DNA of 37,881 nucleotides from JBDTRY01 sp039931435 (GTDB taxonomy: Bacteria > Acidobacteriota > Thermoanaerobaculia > Gp7-AA8), in NCBI GenBank assembly GCA_039931435.1, contig JBDTRY010000016.1, forward strand, positions 1 to 37,881. Direction: 5' to 3'. Positions 22,647 to 30,939 of this stretch are shown in pieces (position 1 is the stretch's first letter; every line of letters begins with the position of its first letter). The translations under genes and the position numbers were made by a program. The notes beneath the pieces are model-generated. The model saw only the letters and a list, made by a program, of their open reading frames with translations, was not told the DNA's origin and did not search any database.

Positions 22647-24038
22647 ATGATCCGATCTGAATGGGTTGCGCATCGCCGTGGTCAGTCGAACGTTTCGCAG
22701 ATGTTTTTTGCGCGCAAAGGTGTGATCACCGAGGAGATGACCTATGTTGCCGGCCGGGAAAAACTCGCCCCGGAACTGATACGAGACGAAGTGGCCCGGG
22801 GACGGATGATCATTCCCGCCAACGTCAACCACCCCGAACTCGAGCCGATGGCGATCGGCATCGCGGCCCGCTGCAAGATCAACGCGAACATCGGAACTTC
22901 GGCGGTGACGTCGTCACTGGATGAGGAAGTCGACAAGTTGCGCCTCTGTCTGAAGTATGGCGCTGACACCGTCATGGATCTCTCCACGGGCCGGCGTATT
23001 CACGAAGTCCGCGAAGCAATCATCAGGAGCTCGACGATTCCCATCGGTACGGTTCCGATCTACGAGATTCTCGAGCGAGCCGGTAAGGTCGAAAAGATCA
23101 CCGTCCCCATGATCATGGAGATCATCGAGGAGCAGGCCATACAGGGTGTGGACTACATGACCATCCACGCCGGCATCCGTTTGCGGTACCTTCCGCTCGT
23201 CGCGGGCCGCGTCACCGGCATCGTCTCGCGCGGTGGAGCGATCCTCGCGCAGTGGATGATGTATCACCACGAGGAGAATCCGCTCTACACACACTTCGAT
23301 CAGATCTGCGAGATCTTCAAGAAGTACGACGTCTCGTTCTCTCTCGGCGATTCCCTTCGTCCCGGTTGTCTGCATGATGCATCCGACGCGGCACAATTTG
23401 CAGAGCTCGAGACTCTCGGTGAACTGACGCGCCGGGCATGGGAGCACGATGTCCAGGTGATGGTGGAGGGTCCCGGACATGTTCCGATGGATCAGATCGA
23501 CATGAACGTGAAAAAGCAGATGGAGATCTGCAGTGAGGCACCGTTTTACGTTCTCGGACCGCTGGTGACCGATATCGCGCCGGGCTATGACCACATTACC
23601 TCCGCCATCGGCGCCGCTCTGGCCGGTTGGTCAGGCGCGGCAATGCTCTGTTATGTCACCCCAAAAGAGCACCTCGGACTTCCGGAAGCAGAGGATGTCC
23701 GCAACGGAATCATCGCTTACAAAATCGCAGCGCATGCGGCCGATATCGCCCGTCACCGTCCCGGGGCCCGCGACCGCGACGATCAACTCTCCCACGCTCG
23801 CTATGTCTTCGACTGGAGGGAACAGTTCCGTCTTTCACTCGACCCCGAGCGCGCCCAGGAGTACCACGACGAAACGTTGCCACAGGAGCATTTCAAGACC
23901 GCTGAATTCTGCTCGATGTGCGGGCCGAAGTTCTGTTCGATGGCCATTTCACAGAAGCTCGGAAACAAGCAGGAGATGGAGAGCTTCGTCGCCGAAGTGC
24001 AGCGGCGGATGGATGAGCGTGCGATGGTGGCGCCTTAA
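22647..24038 (+). CDS. thiC: Phosphomethylpyrimidine synthase ThiC
   Basis: The start is ATG 22647, seven bases after GAGGAG. A GTG at 22533 lies inside the riboswitch and is rejected. The product has 463 residues, the short form of ThiC lacking the N-terminal extension of the E. coli enzyme. Signatures include GRMIIPANVNHPELEPMAIG, NANIGTSAVTSS, GADTVMDLSTG, GVDYMTIHAGI, SLGDSLRPGC, MVEGPGHVPMDQI and the C-terminal cluster motif CSMCGPKFC that binds the 4Fe-4S centre. It is a radical-SAM enzyme that converts aminoimidazole ribotide to HMP-P for thiamine. It is controlled by the TPP riboswitch just upstream and is convergent with the small membrane-protein gene. Confidence 0.98.
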   Translation: MIRSEWVAHRRGQSNVSQMFFARKGVITEEMTYVAGREKLAPELIRDEVARGRMIIPANVNHPELEPMAIGIAARCKINANIGTSAVTSSLDEEVDKLRLCLKYGADTVMDLSTGRRIHEVREAIIRSSTIPIGTVPIYEILERAGKVEKITVPMIMEIIEEQAIQGVDYMTIHAGIRLRYLPLVAGRVTGIVSRGGAILAQWMMYHHEENPLYTHFDQICEIFKKYDVSFSLGDSLRPGCLHDASDAAQFAELETLGELTRRAWEHDVQVMVEGPGHVPMDQIDMNVKKQMEICSEAPFYVLGPLVTDIAPGYDHITSAIGAALAGWSGAAMLCYVTPKEHLGLPEAEDVRNGIIAYKIAAHAADIARHRPGARDRDDQLSHARYVFDWREQFRLSLDPERAQEYHDETLPQEHFKTAEFCSMCGPKFCSMAISQKLGNKQEMESFVAEVQRRMDERAMVAP

Positions 24039-24046
24039 CGTTCCCT

Positions 24047-24370
24047 CTAGCCTAGCAGCCACGGCAGCGACATCTGCATGAGTGTCATTGCGCTGAGGAG
24101 CACTCCTGCCACCAGGGCGCCCAGCGCGAGCCAGGCCCGGGCGTTGACCCTGGAGTCTCTGCGGACCAGGAGCCGGATTGCCCCGGTAACGGGAAGGACC
24201 ACGCCGCCGAGCAGCACGAGCCGCACCAGTTCGAAGAGCCAACGCGGCACTCCGGGGAGCAGAGGGATGGCCGAAAAGTAGGCGTTAGCGAACACGTAGG
24301 CCACGAACGGAACGATGGCCAGCGATCCGATTCGCGAGGAGAGTGATTCTGGTTGGATCGAGGAAAACAA
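24047..24370 (-). CDS. Small multi-span membrane protein of unknown function
   Basis: The frame codes for 107 residues with three hydrophobic helices: IGSLAIVPFVAYVFANAYF, LVRLVLLGGVVLPVTGAIRLL, and AWLALGALVAGVLLSAM. A basic loop RRDSRVNAR lies between helices two and three, consistent with a cytoplasmic loop. I recognise no family. The start is TTG 24370, 13 bases after the stop of the upstream siroheme decarboxylase-like gene, so the two are probably co-transcribed. No strong ribosome site is present. The hydrophobic pattern is too regular for a chance frame, but the exact start is uncertain. Confidence 0.6.
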   Translation of the reverse strand: MFSSIQPESLSSRIGSLAIVPFVAYVFANAYFSAIPLLPGVPRWLFELVRLVLLGGVVLPVTGAIRLLVRRDSRVNARAWLALGALVAGVLLSAMTLMQMSLPWLLG

Positions 24371-24383
24371 CCCGGTCAGAGGA

Positions 24384-25418
24384 TCAGGAGACGGCGCTCT
24401 CGGACTCTGCGGTCAGGTGCGCCTCTTCCCACGAACGCTGCTCGGGTGAGAAGAGTGTCACGCGAGCCTTTTTCAACTCACGTGTCGGATAGAGGGCGTT
24501 GCGCTCGGTCACTCCCGTAGACCGTTCAATCTCGGCCAGAACAGACTCGCACTCATCCACCGACCGGCCGTGTACCGTGGTGAAGACGTTGTAGGGCCAG
24601 TCGCTGTACACGGGGCGCAGATAGCTCTGAGAAACGGCTTTGATCGGAATCAGTTTCGCACCGAAATCGTCGAGCTCCGCCTCCGGCACCTTCCACACGC
24701 CCAGGGTCGTCGCCGAAAAGCTCGGCTTCTTGAGATCGAGGCTGCCGGTGAATTGCCGGAGCTGTTGCCTGCTGGCGAAGGTTCGCGCGAAATCGAGGAG
24801 TTGCTCGCCGGACATGTTGGCCGCGCTCGCCAGCTCGTCGAAAGGGCGTGGCTGCAGGGGTAGGTCCCGTTGCAGGAGCCGCAACGCCTCAATTTCCTCA
24901 GGGGTAAGGGGCGAATCGATACGGGTGGAGTCGTCGTCGCCCTCACCGCCTCCCGCGCTTTCAGAGTCGCCGTTGGCGGATTTCAGCACGCGCAACTTCG
25001 GTAGAAGCCTGACTGCCCGGCACTCCGCTTCCTCACCAAGGATGGCAACGGTTTTTTCCAAACCCAGTTTCGAGTCCGGTGCCACGGTGATCGTGAACCA
25101 GAGGTTGAAGTCGTGATTGCGGAGGTAATTCTGAGAAACGCCGGGATGAAGGTTGATCGTGGCCGCTGCACGGTCCACGTCGCCCTCTTCCACGCGAGCC
25201 GCTACCAGGCAGGTCGAATATCCCAGCCGCCGGCTGTCGAATACACCAGTGATGCGTCGCACCACTCCCTCGGACTTGAGGCGGGTGATTCGCTTGATGA
25301 CTTCCTTCTCGGACATATCGATGACCTGTCCGATGAGTGCATAAGGGGTCGAGGAAATCGGAATTTCGGATTGCAGGACATTGAGAAGCTCGCGGTCCCG
25401 GTGCTCGATTTCGTTCAT
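24384..25418 (-). CDS. Fused AhbA-AhbB-like siroheme decarboxylase (Lrp/AsnC-type fold)
   Basis: From ATG 25418 (GAGG upstream) the product has 344 residues in two homologous halves. Each half is a winged helix followed by an alpha/beta domain. Half 1 (about 1-147) carries QNYLRNHDFNLWFTITV. Half 2 (about 170-325) carries SQSYLRPVYSDWPYNVFTTV. The YxRNHxxNLWF and RPxYxDWPYNxFT motifs are those of AhbA/AhbB and NirD/L/G/H, which decarboxylate siroheme to didecarboxysiroheme on the way to heme or heme d1. The halves are joined by an acidic Gly/Ser/Asp linker (148-168). Automatic annotation often calls such proteins Lrp/AsnC regulators; the motifs argue for the enzyme. No other heme gene lies in the window. 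Confidence 0.82.
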   Translation of the reverse strand: MNEIEHRDRELLNVLQSEIPISSTPYALIGQVIDMSEKEVIKRITRLKSEGVVRRITGVFDSRRLGYSTCLVAARVEEGDVDRAAATINLHPGVSQNYLRNHDFNLWFTITVAPDSKLGLEKTVAILGEEAECRAVRLLPKLRVLKSANGDSESAGGGEGDDDSTRIDSPLTPEEIEALRLLQRDLPLQPRPFDELASAANMSGEQLLDFARTFASRQQLRQFTGSLDLKKPSFSATTLGVWKVPEAELDDFGAKLIPIKAVSQSYLRPVYSDWPYNVFTTVHGRSVDECESVLAEIERSTGVTERNALYPTRELKKARVTLFSPEQRSWEEAHLTAESESAVS

Positions 25419-25465
25419 AGGTCCCTCACGCACGCCGACAGATTTTCAACCTTGCAGGATTGGGC

Positions 25466-25493
25466 ATTGTAGCGTTTTTAGAATGGCGAGCAA
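25466..25493 (-). promoter_or_regulatory. Candidate promoter of the siroheme decarboxylase-like gene
   Basis: On the minus strand TTGCTC (25493-25488) and TACAAT (25471-25466) are separated by 16 bases. The -10 matches five of six, the -35 three of six. The transcript would start near 25459 and give a leader of about 40 bases. An AT-rich patch (25515-25555) with ACAAAT/ATTTGT inverted arms lies upstream and could be a regulator site. Confidence 0.4.
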
Positions 25494-25575
25494 CACCGGG
25501 CGACAAATGGCAATTGTCTAAGTAAAGATAACTAATTCGATCTATTTGTTGCCAGCGATTGTGATGGTCCTGACG

Positions 25576-25962
25576 CTAAGGAGGGACGATGGCCAGCCCC
25601 GGTAGGTCTGATGGGATCGGGCGCCGGTCCTCCCATGGATCCTCCCCGTTGCCGATTGCCATGGCATCGTCGAGGGCGCGCGCCACCACCGGTTTTCTGA
25701 CGAGTCCCAGGTATCCTTCCGGAAATTCGCGCGTCTTCTGCTCGGCTTCTGCGATCAATCGCCCTGCGCCTCGGAGGGTTCCCCGCTGAAGGTGATGGAA
25801 GGCAGCGGCCAGTTGAATCATCCCCTGGAGGAATCGGCGGCGCTCTCCCGTCGCCGCGAGCCAGATCTCTTCCCATGCTTCATGCGCATGCCAGAAGTCA
25901 CCGCGGTTGAAGAGTTCTACGCCCGCGGCGATTCCTGCGGATTCGTTCGAGTGCTGGTTCAT
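25576..25962 (-). CDS. DUF309 family protein
   Basis: The 128-residue protein contains the DUF309 signature: GVELFNRGDFWHAHEAWEEI, then WLAATGERRRFLQGMIQLAAA, then FHHLQRGTLRGAGRL. The His and Glu residues of HAHEAWEE are the invariant part and could bind a metal, though no activity is established for the family. It is all-helical and cytoplasmic with no signal peptide. It seems to be a single gene. Upstream lies the inverted-repeat element; downstream is the siroheme decarboxylase-like gene on the same strand, 157 bases away and with its own promoter candidate. No clear Shine-Dalgarno is seen before the ATG. Confidence 0.85.
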   Translation of the reverse strand: MNQHSNESAGIAAGVELFNRGDFWHAHEAWEEIWLAATGERRRFLQGMIQLAAAFHHLQRGTLRGAGRLIAEAEQKTREFPEGYLGLVRKPVVARALDDAMAIGNGEDPWEDRRPIPSDLPGLAIVPP

Positions 25963-26052
25963 GAGGGTGTCGGGTCGCTCAAAACAGTCAACTTTTCGCT
26001 TCGCTCTCTAATGAACAGGGTAACGAAACCCGATCATGTCATCCGAAACGAG

Positions 26053-26250
26053 AGGCTGTGTCAAAACCAGGGGAACCTCAGAGAAGCACGAACTCGTAGG
26101 GCCGCACGGCGTGCGGCCGGTATTCTTCTGGAAAGGTGCATACAGTCAACGATTCAACAGGATGGGATGGCAAAGGGTATCGGCCGCACGCCGCACGGCC
26201 CTACGAGCAGCAGCGCCGGTTGTGATTTCGGGATACTTTTGACACAGTCT
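26053..26250. repeat. Miniature inverted-repeat element with nested arms (about 198 bases)
   Basis: The outer arms AGGCTGTGTCAAAA (26053-26066) and TTTTGACACAGTCT (26237-26250) pair with one mismatch. Nested inside, CTCGTAGGGCCGCACGGC onwards (26093-26123) and its near reverse complement (26177-26206) pair at about 27 of 31 positions, and the left arm is itself palindromic (GGCCGCACGGCGTGCGGCC). The centre (26124-26176) has no ORF. No transposase is present. The layout is that of a non-autonomous mobile element or a large structured repeat. The 444-base gap that contains it (25963-26406) has no gene. Confidence 0.75.
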
Positions 26251-26353
26251 CACGAGCGGGAGATCCCTCGCTTTCGCTTCGGATGACACGCGAGTGGAAG
26301 TCGTGTCATTTCCCGGACACCAGCGCTCGCGACGCCCGCTCGCTTCGGGATAA
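26251..26353. repeat. GTCATCC-type repeat cluster
   Basis: CGAGCGGGAGATCCCTCGCTTTCGCTTCGGATGACA (starts about 26253) closely resembles 1769-1818. It is followed by GTCGTGTCATTTCCCGG and CCCGCTCGCTTCGGGATAAC, further half units. The cluster abuts the right end of the inverted-repeat element, so repeats are piled up between the DUF309 gene and the isocitrate dehydrogenase gene. Confidence 0.6.
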
Positions 26354-26406
26354 CAGGCCGTCGTCAGGCTCATTAGAGCGGCAAGCTGTACCCCGCCGAT
26401 ATCACT

Positions 26407-27417
26407 TCATGACGAGGACGAAATCTCCGCACAGATGGCCTCGGTAAATTCGGTTGTCGACGCCGTGCCTCCCAGATCGCGCGTGCGCACTTTTTTCGCA
26501 TCGAGGACCCGAAGCAAGGCCGTTTGTACCCGCCTGGAGGCCTCGCTCTCACCGATGTGGTCGAGCATGATCACCGCTGATTCCAGAAGGGCCATGGGAT
26601 TGGCGCGGTTCTGCCCGGCGATGTCCGGGGCACTGCCGTGCACTGCTTCGAACACAGCCCCGTTCTCACCGTAATTCACGCCAGCCACAACCCCCAGACC
26701 GCCGACAAGGCCGGCGCAGAGGTCGGAGACGATGTCGCCGTAGAGATTTTCGAGTAGGAGCATGTCGAATTGGGTGGGCTTCATAACCAGCTGCATACAG
26801 AGGTTATCCACGATTCTGTCGTCGGCAAGGATCTCCGGGTACTGCGTGGCAACCTTCTCGAAGCAACGGAGAAAGAGACCGTCGGACATCTTCATGATGT
26901 TCGCTTTATGGACGGCGGTAACTCTCTTCCGGCCGTGTGCCCGGGCATAATCGAAAGCGAAACGGGCGATGCGGGTAGACGCTTTCTCGGTGATGATCTT
27001 CAGTGACTCCACGACTCCGGGAACGACTTCGTGTTCCAGCCCACTGTAGAGATCCTCGGTGTTCTCCCTGACCACTACGACGTCGACACCTTTGTGGCAG
27101 GTCTCGATGCTGGGCAATGAGATGACCGGACGGAGATTGGCGTAGAGGTCGAGAATCTTCCGAAGCCGCACGTTGATTGAGGCGAATCCGCTGCCCACCG
27201 GCGTGGTTACCGGACCCTTCAGGGCTACCTTGTTCCGGAGAATGGAATCGATGACTTCCTGGGGAAGGGGATCGTTGAACAGGGCCAGGGCTTCCGCTCC
27301 GACGGAGTATCTCTCCCATTCGACGACCACGCCTGCCGCTTCGATGATTCTGACCACGGCCGCTGAAACTTCAGGACCGATTCCATCTCCGGGAAGCAAC
27401 GTAATGGTATGCGTCAA
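26407..27417 (-). CDS. NAD-type isocitrate dehydrogenase (isocitrate/isopropylmalate dehydrogenase family)
   Basis: The 336-residue protein starts THTITLLPGDGIGPEV. It holds the substrate loop SINVRLRKILDLYANLRP, the VVRENTEDLYSGLEH segment, the catalytic Tyr/Lys region, YGDIVSDLCAGLVGGLG with metal-binding aspartates, and the cofactor motif HGSAPDIAGQNRANP. Asp-Ile after SAP favours NAD over NADP. The SINVRLRK loop, with Ser and Asn, is typical of NAD-isocitrate dehydrogenases rather than isopropylmalate dehydrogenases; a homoisocitrate role cannot be excluded. The reaction is isocitrate to 2-oxoglutarate in the citric acid cycle. The start is TTG 27417 with GGAGAG nine bases upstream. It lies 36 bases after the AmgK-like gene and is probably co-transcribed. 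Confidence 0.88.
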   Translation of the reverse strand: MTHTITLLPGDGIGPEVSAAVVRIIEAAGVVVEWERYSVGAEALALFNDPLPQEVIDSILRNKVALKGPVTTPVGSGFASINVRLRKILDLYANLRPVISLPSIETCHKGVDVVVVRENTEDLYSGLEHEVVPGVVESLKIITEKASTRIARFAFDYARAHGRKRVTAVHKANIMKMSDGLFLRCFEKVATQYPEILADDRIVDNLCMQLVMKPTQFDMLLLENLYGDIVSDLCAGLVGGLGVVAGVNYGENGAVFEAVHGSAPDIAGQNRANPMALLESAVIMLDHIGESEASRRVQTALLRVLDAKKVRTRDLGGTASTTEFTEAICAEISSSS

Positions 27418-27453
27418 AGTGAGTCTCTCCTGCCGCGTTTCGGCGGCGCGATG

Positions 27454-28419
27454 CTATCTCAGTTGGAAGTCCATCGGAAAGATCTCGGGTAAAGCCGAAA
27501 AAAGGGGTAGGCCGCTGAGGCAGAAGCGGACAGATTCGAGAGTGGGCGGAATGAATTCAAGGTAATGCCGGCGACCGCGCAGAAGGGCCTGGTTGGCGAA
27601 GGTTCCGAGGATCTTCAGAGAACGCTGCAGAAGCGTCTGCCGGTAACGTCGTTCAAGGTCCTCGGTACGTTCGTGGGGACAGGCCTGGGAAAAGTAGTAG
27701 CGCAGCAGCTCCAGCTCCTTCGCTTCCCCGAGAAGCCGCGCCACGCCGCGGTCCCGGAGGAGAGAAGCCATATCGTAGGTGTCTGGACCGAGGCGCAGGT
27801 CCTGGTAATCGATCATGAATAACTGATCGTTAGCGATATGAATATTCTGTCCATGATAATCACGGTGACATAGAACATATGGATGATGTGTAATAATATC
27901 GCATAGCTGCTCGTACATCGCCAGCCTCTCCGAGCCACCCTCCACCCGCTTCATCAGCTGACGGACGAAGAACTCTTCGGTCATCATCAGCTCTTCCATG
28001 AATTTGTTCCGGTCGAAGGGGGGATTGATGCCGTGGGCGGAAGGATCGGACTGCTGGAAGTCGACCAGGAGATCGACGGCCGAGCGGTAGATGGCCGCTC
28101 CCTTTTCCGGCTCGCGGTTGAGGACTTCGAAGAGCGTCTCGTCACCCACGTCCGCCTGCGCCACCGCGGAACTTCCGTAGTGAAAGACCTCCGGGACGCG
28201 CGCCCGGCCTGAGATGGCGCGATAGCTTCGCATGAACCGGTCGAGATCCGACCGGACGTCCGGAGGATACCAGGCCACCATGAAGCGCCGGGAATCGCTG
28301 TTGGCAACTCGGAAGTAGCTCCGGGTCGAGGCATCGCCGTAAAGAGGATCAGCTTGCCACCCCTGCCCGATCCAGTCCAGCAGGAACCTGTTGATTTCAT
28401 CCGGAACCGGGGCGGTCAT
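27454..28419 (-). CDS. Aminoglycoside phosphotransferase-fold sugar kinase, AmgK-like
   Basis: From ATG 28419 the product has 321 residues (a TTG ten codons earlier is possible; neither start has an ideal ribosome site). Features are GDASTRSYFRV near the N-terminus, the catalytic loop VLCHRDYHGQNIHI and the metal-binding segment FMIDYQDLRLGPDTYDMASLL. GDAS-x-R-x-Y-x-R together with the YQD-x-x-x-GP-x-x-YD-x-ASLL stretch is characteristic of AmgK, which phosphorylates the anomeric position of MurNAc/GlcNAc in a peptidoglycan recycling route. AmgK usually neighbours MurU; no nucleotidyltransferase is seen in this window, so the substrate is inferred only. It lies between the cyclophilin and isocitrate dehydrogenase genes on the same strand. 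Confidence 0.75.
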   Translation of the reverse strand: MTAPVPDEINRFLLDWIGQGWQADPLYGDASTRSYFRVANSDSRRFMVAWYPPDVRSDLDRFMRSYRAISGRARVPEVFHYGSSAVAQADVGDETLFEVLNREPEKGAAIYRSAVDLLVDFQQSDPSAHGINPPFDRNKFMEELMMTEEFFVRQLMKRVEGGSERLAMYEQLCDIITHHPYVLCHRDYHGQNIHIANDQLFMIDYQDLRLGPDTYDMASLLRDRGVARLLGEAKELELLRYYFSQACPHERTEDLERRYRQTLLQRSLKILGTFANQALLRGRRHYLEFIPPTLESVRFCLSGLPLFSALPEIFPMDFQLR

Positions 28420-28542
28420 CCTCTCAGGAGGTGCAAGATCGATGACCAACGAACGGTTCGATGCGGATTTCGCGTCTGGGCAGGAGGCGATCCCGCAGCG
28501 AGGAGTGGGCTGTCCGGAGAAAACGGGGGCCCTGGCACTCGG

Positions 28543-29223
28543 TTATTTTGACGAACCGCTCTTGTCCTTTGCTTCCTCGACGGTAACGCTCTTGATCTCG
28601 ACGGGGTTGACTGCCAGTTCACCCTGGGCCTTGCCGTTTACGATCTTGTCTGCCACGTCCATACCTTTCGTGACTTCTCCGAATGCGGTGTACTTTCCGT
28701 CAAGGAAACCGGCATCGGCGACGACGATGAAAAACTGTGAAGAGGCGCTGTCCGGATCGCTGGATCGCGCCATGGAAACGATTCCGCGGCCGTGATGAAT
28801 GTCGTTGAATTCGGCCTTCACGTACTTGCCGGAGTTGCCCATTCCCCAGGTGTTTCGATTATCGGACTTGGTATTGGGATCGCCGCCCTGAATCATGAAG
28901 CCGGGAACGGTACGATGAAACTTCGTGCCGTTGAAGTACCCCTGCTCGGACAGGTCGATGAAGTTGCGGACGTGATTCGGTGCCTTCTCCGGGTAAAAGC
29001 GGATGGTGATGTCCCCTTCTCCCGTATGCAATACGGCGACTTTGTTCTCGTAGTAGCTCATCGGTTTTTCCTCCGGCGTCGGTGTGGGTGTGGCAACCGG
29101 CTCGACGATGGCATTGGTTGTGACATCGGCGGCGGTTTCCGTGGCGGTGTCTTCGGCCGCTTGGGGAGCGGAACAGGCGGCAAGAATTGCCAGCGGAACG
29201 ATCAGTTGCAAGAAGCGTTTCAT
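28543..29223 (-). CDS. Cyclophilin-type peptidyl-prolyl isomerase, lipoprotein
   Basis: The start is ATG 29223 with GGAGG five bases upstream; an upstream in-frame start would precede the signal. The protein has 226 residues. A lipoprotein signal MKRFLQLIVPLAILAAC (lipid Cys17) is followed by a Thr/Ala/Pro linker to about residue 60. The cyclophilin domain has FHRTVPGFMIQGGDP (catalytic Arg in FHR), NSGKYVKAEFND, SMARSSDPDSASSQFFIVV and FGEVTKGMDVADKI. It would catalyse proline isomerisation in folding proteins in the periplasm, tethered to a membrane. It is preceded by the DUF4097 gene, 72 bases away, with a TTTAAT -10-like box between. Confidence 0.93.
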   Translation of the reverse strand: MKRFLQLIVPLAILAACSAPQAAEDTATETAADVTTNAIVEPVATPTPTPEEKPMSYYENKVAVLHTGEGDITIRFYPEKAPNHVRNFIDLSEQGYFNGTKFHRTVPGFMIQGGDPNTKSDNRNTWGMGNSGKYVKAEFNDIHHGRGIVSMARSSDPDSASSQFFIVVADAGFLDGKYTAFGEVTKGMDVADKIVNGKAQGELAVNPVEIKSVTVEEAKDKSGSSK

Positions 29224-29295
29224 GATTCCTCCACCGCGACAGCTCGTCACGGCGGCGCTATTAAAACACACTCGGTGTTGGCCGTTGGCGGCGGG

Positions 29296-30939
29296 TCAGT
29301 TCACGGCGGGCAGAACAATCGATGGCACATTCAGGGTGCGGATCTGAATATCGCCCTCGTCTACGGTGAGCTGGATGCGGTCTCCGCCTCCGTTCAGCTT
29401 CCCGACTGCACGGATGCGGGTCTTCGGTCCGATCTGCTCGCGTGTGACGGACATGCCGCCGAAATCAGTGTGGATACGGTTCATTTCCGGACCGAGGGTA
29501 TCTACGATCAGTTCGAGATCGGCTCGGAAGCCGGGCGGAATCGTGAGGACGATGTTTCCGCCGATGCTCACGGCCGCGACCGGGTTCGACCGCAGTTTCG
29601 GATCGATGGTGATGAAGATGTCCCCCGATTTTGTTTCGGCCTGCAGCACCGGGCCGGATGCCTGACGCAGAACGATGTCTCCGCCGCCGGAATAGAGCCG
29701 GATGGGCCCACCGGCGACGATGACCTGGACGTTGCCTCCCTCTGTGGACACGAGCCCGCCTCGCCGTGCGGCGCGAACGTGAATATCGCCGGCGGCGGTT
29801 CGCGCCGTGAGCGGACCGACGATGTCGCCCAGATTCAACGGGCCGCCCATCGATGCAACCGAGCAGGTTCCGAGAACGCGTCCCAGGACGATCTCGCCCG
29901 CGCGCGTCATGATATCGGCATCACCCGTGACCTCGGCCACGAAGATGTTGCCGACCGTGGTAGCGAATTTAAAATCTCCGTTGAACAGATTCTGCTGAGC
30001 CACGAAGGAGCTTGCAGTCGGCGGCTGAACGAGGAGGGTCGAGGACACTCTGCGCAGAGCCTGCTGCGTTTCAGGTGTCGGACCGATGGGGCCCCCGGGT
30101 TGCTCCTCGCGCGGTAGAACCGAGCGCGCAGCGGCGACCTGGGTGGTGTCGCTCAACAGCCACGCCCGTCCTGTCATCGTGGAGGTGACAATGAAAGGAG
30201 AAGGAGCTCCGTTAAGCGAACCCTGGAAAACGGTTCCGTTGTCCTGGCGCTGGAACCCGCCCCGTACAGGCAGCGTTGTCAGGAAGTCGCCGTTCAGTGT
30301 TTCCGCGTGCCAGACCAGTTGAGAATTGCGCGGAGTCACCACGCGGATGTCTCCGTTCACAGTTCCGAACCGGGCGTTCACTGTGGGCGTGACCGGGTAG
30401 TTGACGGTGATGTCTCCGTTGATGCTTTCCACCCGCATGGTGCCGATCACCGAACTGAGCGTAATGTTTCCGTTGACGTTCTTCACCACGACATTTCCAG
30501 AGACGTTCGTGACCTGCAGGGAATCCCCGCTGTGGCTGGTGATCTCCACGTCGACGGTGCGGGGAACTCGCAGCCGGTACGTCACGGCCGCAGACCACCG
30601 CCGGTCGCGACCAGGCTCGTACAGGGAGCGAAGGCTGCGTAGTCCGGGAGTTCCTCCAAGCTGCGGTCTGGACAGACGCTTTCCGTCTGCCAGTGCTTTG
30701 TCGTCGATGGCCCGGACCGTCCACAATGCGTCAACCTCCAGAGAGTTTCCGGACGTGCCCACTACTTCCACCGAACCGATGGGATTGGCCACGACAAGAC
30801 CGCCGTTGGCCTCCATGGGAAAGCTTTGAACGATCCGTTCCGTGGCCGCTTTCTTCATTCCTGCGGCGCGAAGCTCTCCGGCTGCGGAGAGGATCAGCGT
30901 GCAGGCGATGAGAATGCGTAGTGGACTGGACGGTTGCAT
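29296..30939 (-). CDS. Exported DUF4097 beta-helix/adhesin-like protein
   Basis: This 547-residue protein has a Sec signal (RILIACTLILSAAGELRAAG). It is then built of many short beta-strand repeats with the pattern G-D-I-x-V/I or G-N-V-x-V (SGNVVVKNVNGNITLSSV, ESINGDITVNYPV, GTVNGDIRVVTP, AAGDIHVRAARRGG, TKSGDIFITIDP). This is the DUF4097/DUF4098 putative adhesin repeat that forms a right-handed or stacked beta structure. It should be in the periplasm or on the surface. It starts in a one-base overlap (TGATG) with the anti-sigma gene stop and follows sigma and anti-sigma, which suggests it is the target of, or partner in, that envelope-stress module. No enzyme motif is visible. Confidence 0.82.
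   Translation of the reverse strand: MQPSSPLRILIACTLILSAAGELRAAGMKKAATERIVQSFPMEANGGLVVANPIGSVEVVGTSGNSLEVDALWTVRAIDDKALADGKRLSRPQLGGTPGLRSLRSLYEPGRDRRWSAAVTYRLRVPRTVDVEITSHSGDSLQVTNVSGNVVVKNVNGNITLSSVIGTMRVESINGDITVNYPVTPTVNARFGTVNGDIRVVTPRNSQLVWHAETLNGDFLTTLPVRGGFQRQDNGTVFQGSLNGAPSPFIVTSTMTGRAWLLSDTTQVAAARSVLPREEQPGGPIGPTPETQQALRRVSSTLLVQPPTASSFVAQQNLFNGDFKFATTVGNIFVAEVTGDADIMTRAGEIVLGRVLGTCSVASMGGPLNLGDIVGPLTARTAAGDIHVRAARRGGLVSTEGGNVQVIVAGGPIRLYSGGGDIVLRQASGPVLQAETKSGDIFITIDPKLRSNPVAAVSIGGNIVLTIPPGFRADLELIVDTLGPEMNRIHTDFGGMSVTREQIGPKTRIRAVGKLNGGGDRIQLTVDEGDIQIRTLNVPSIVLPAVN

Noticed and set aside
24384..25418. Lrp/AsnC transcriptional regulator
   Set aside because: The winged-helix fold is shared, but the RNHDFNLWF and DWPYNVF motifs belong to AhbA/AhbB/NirD-type decarboxylases.
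28792..30117. 441-codon plus-strand frame
   Set aside because: It lies antisense to the cyclophilin and DUF4097 genes, which have signal peptides and family motifs in the other strand.
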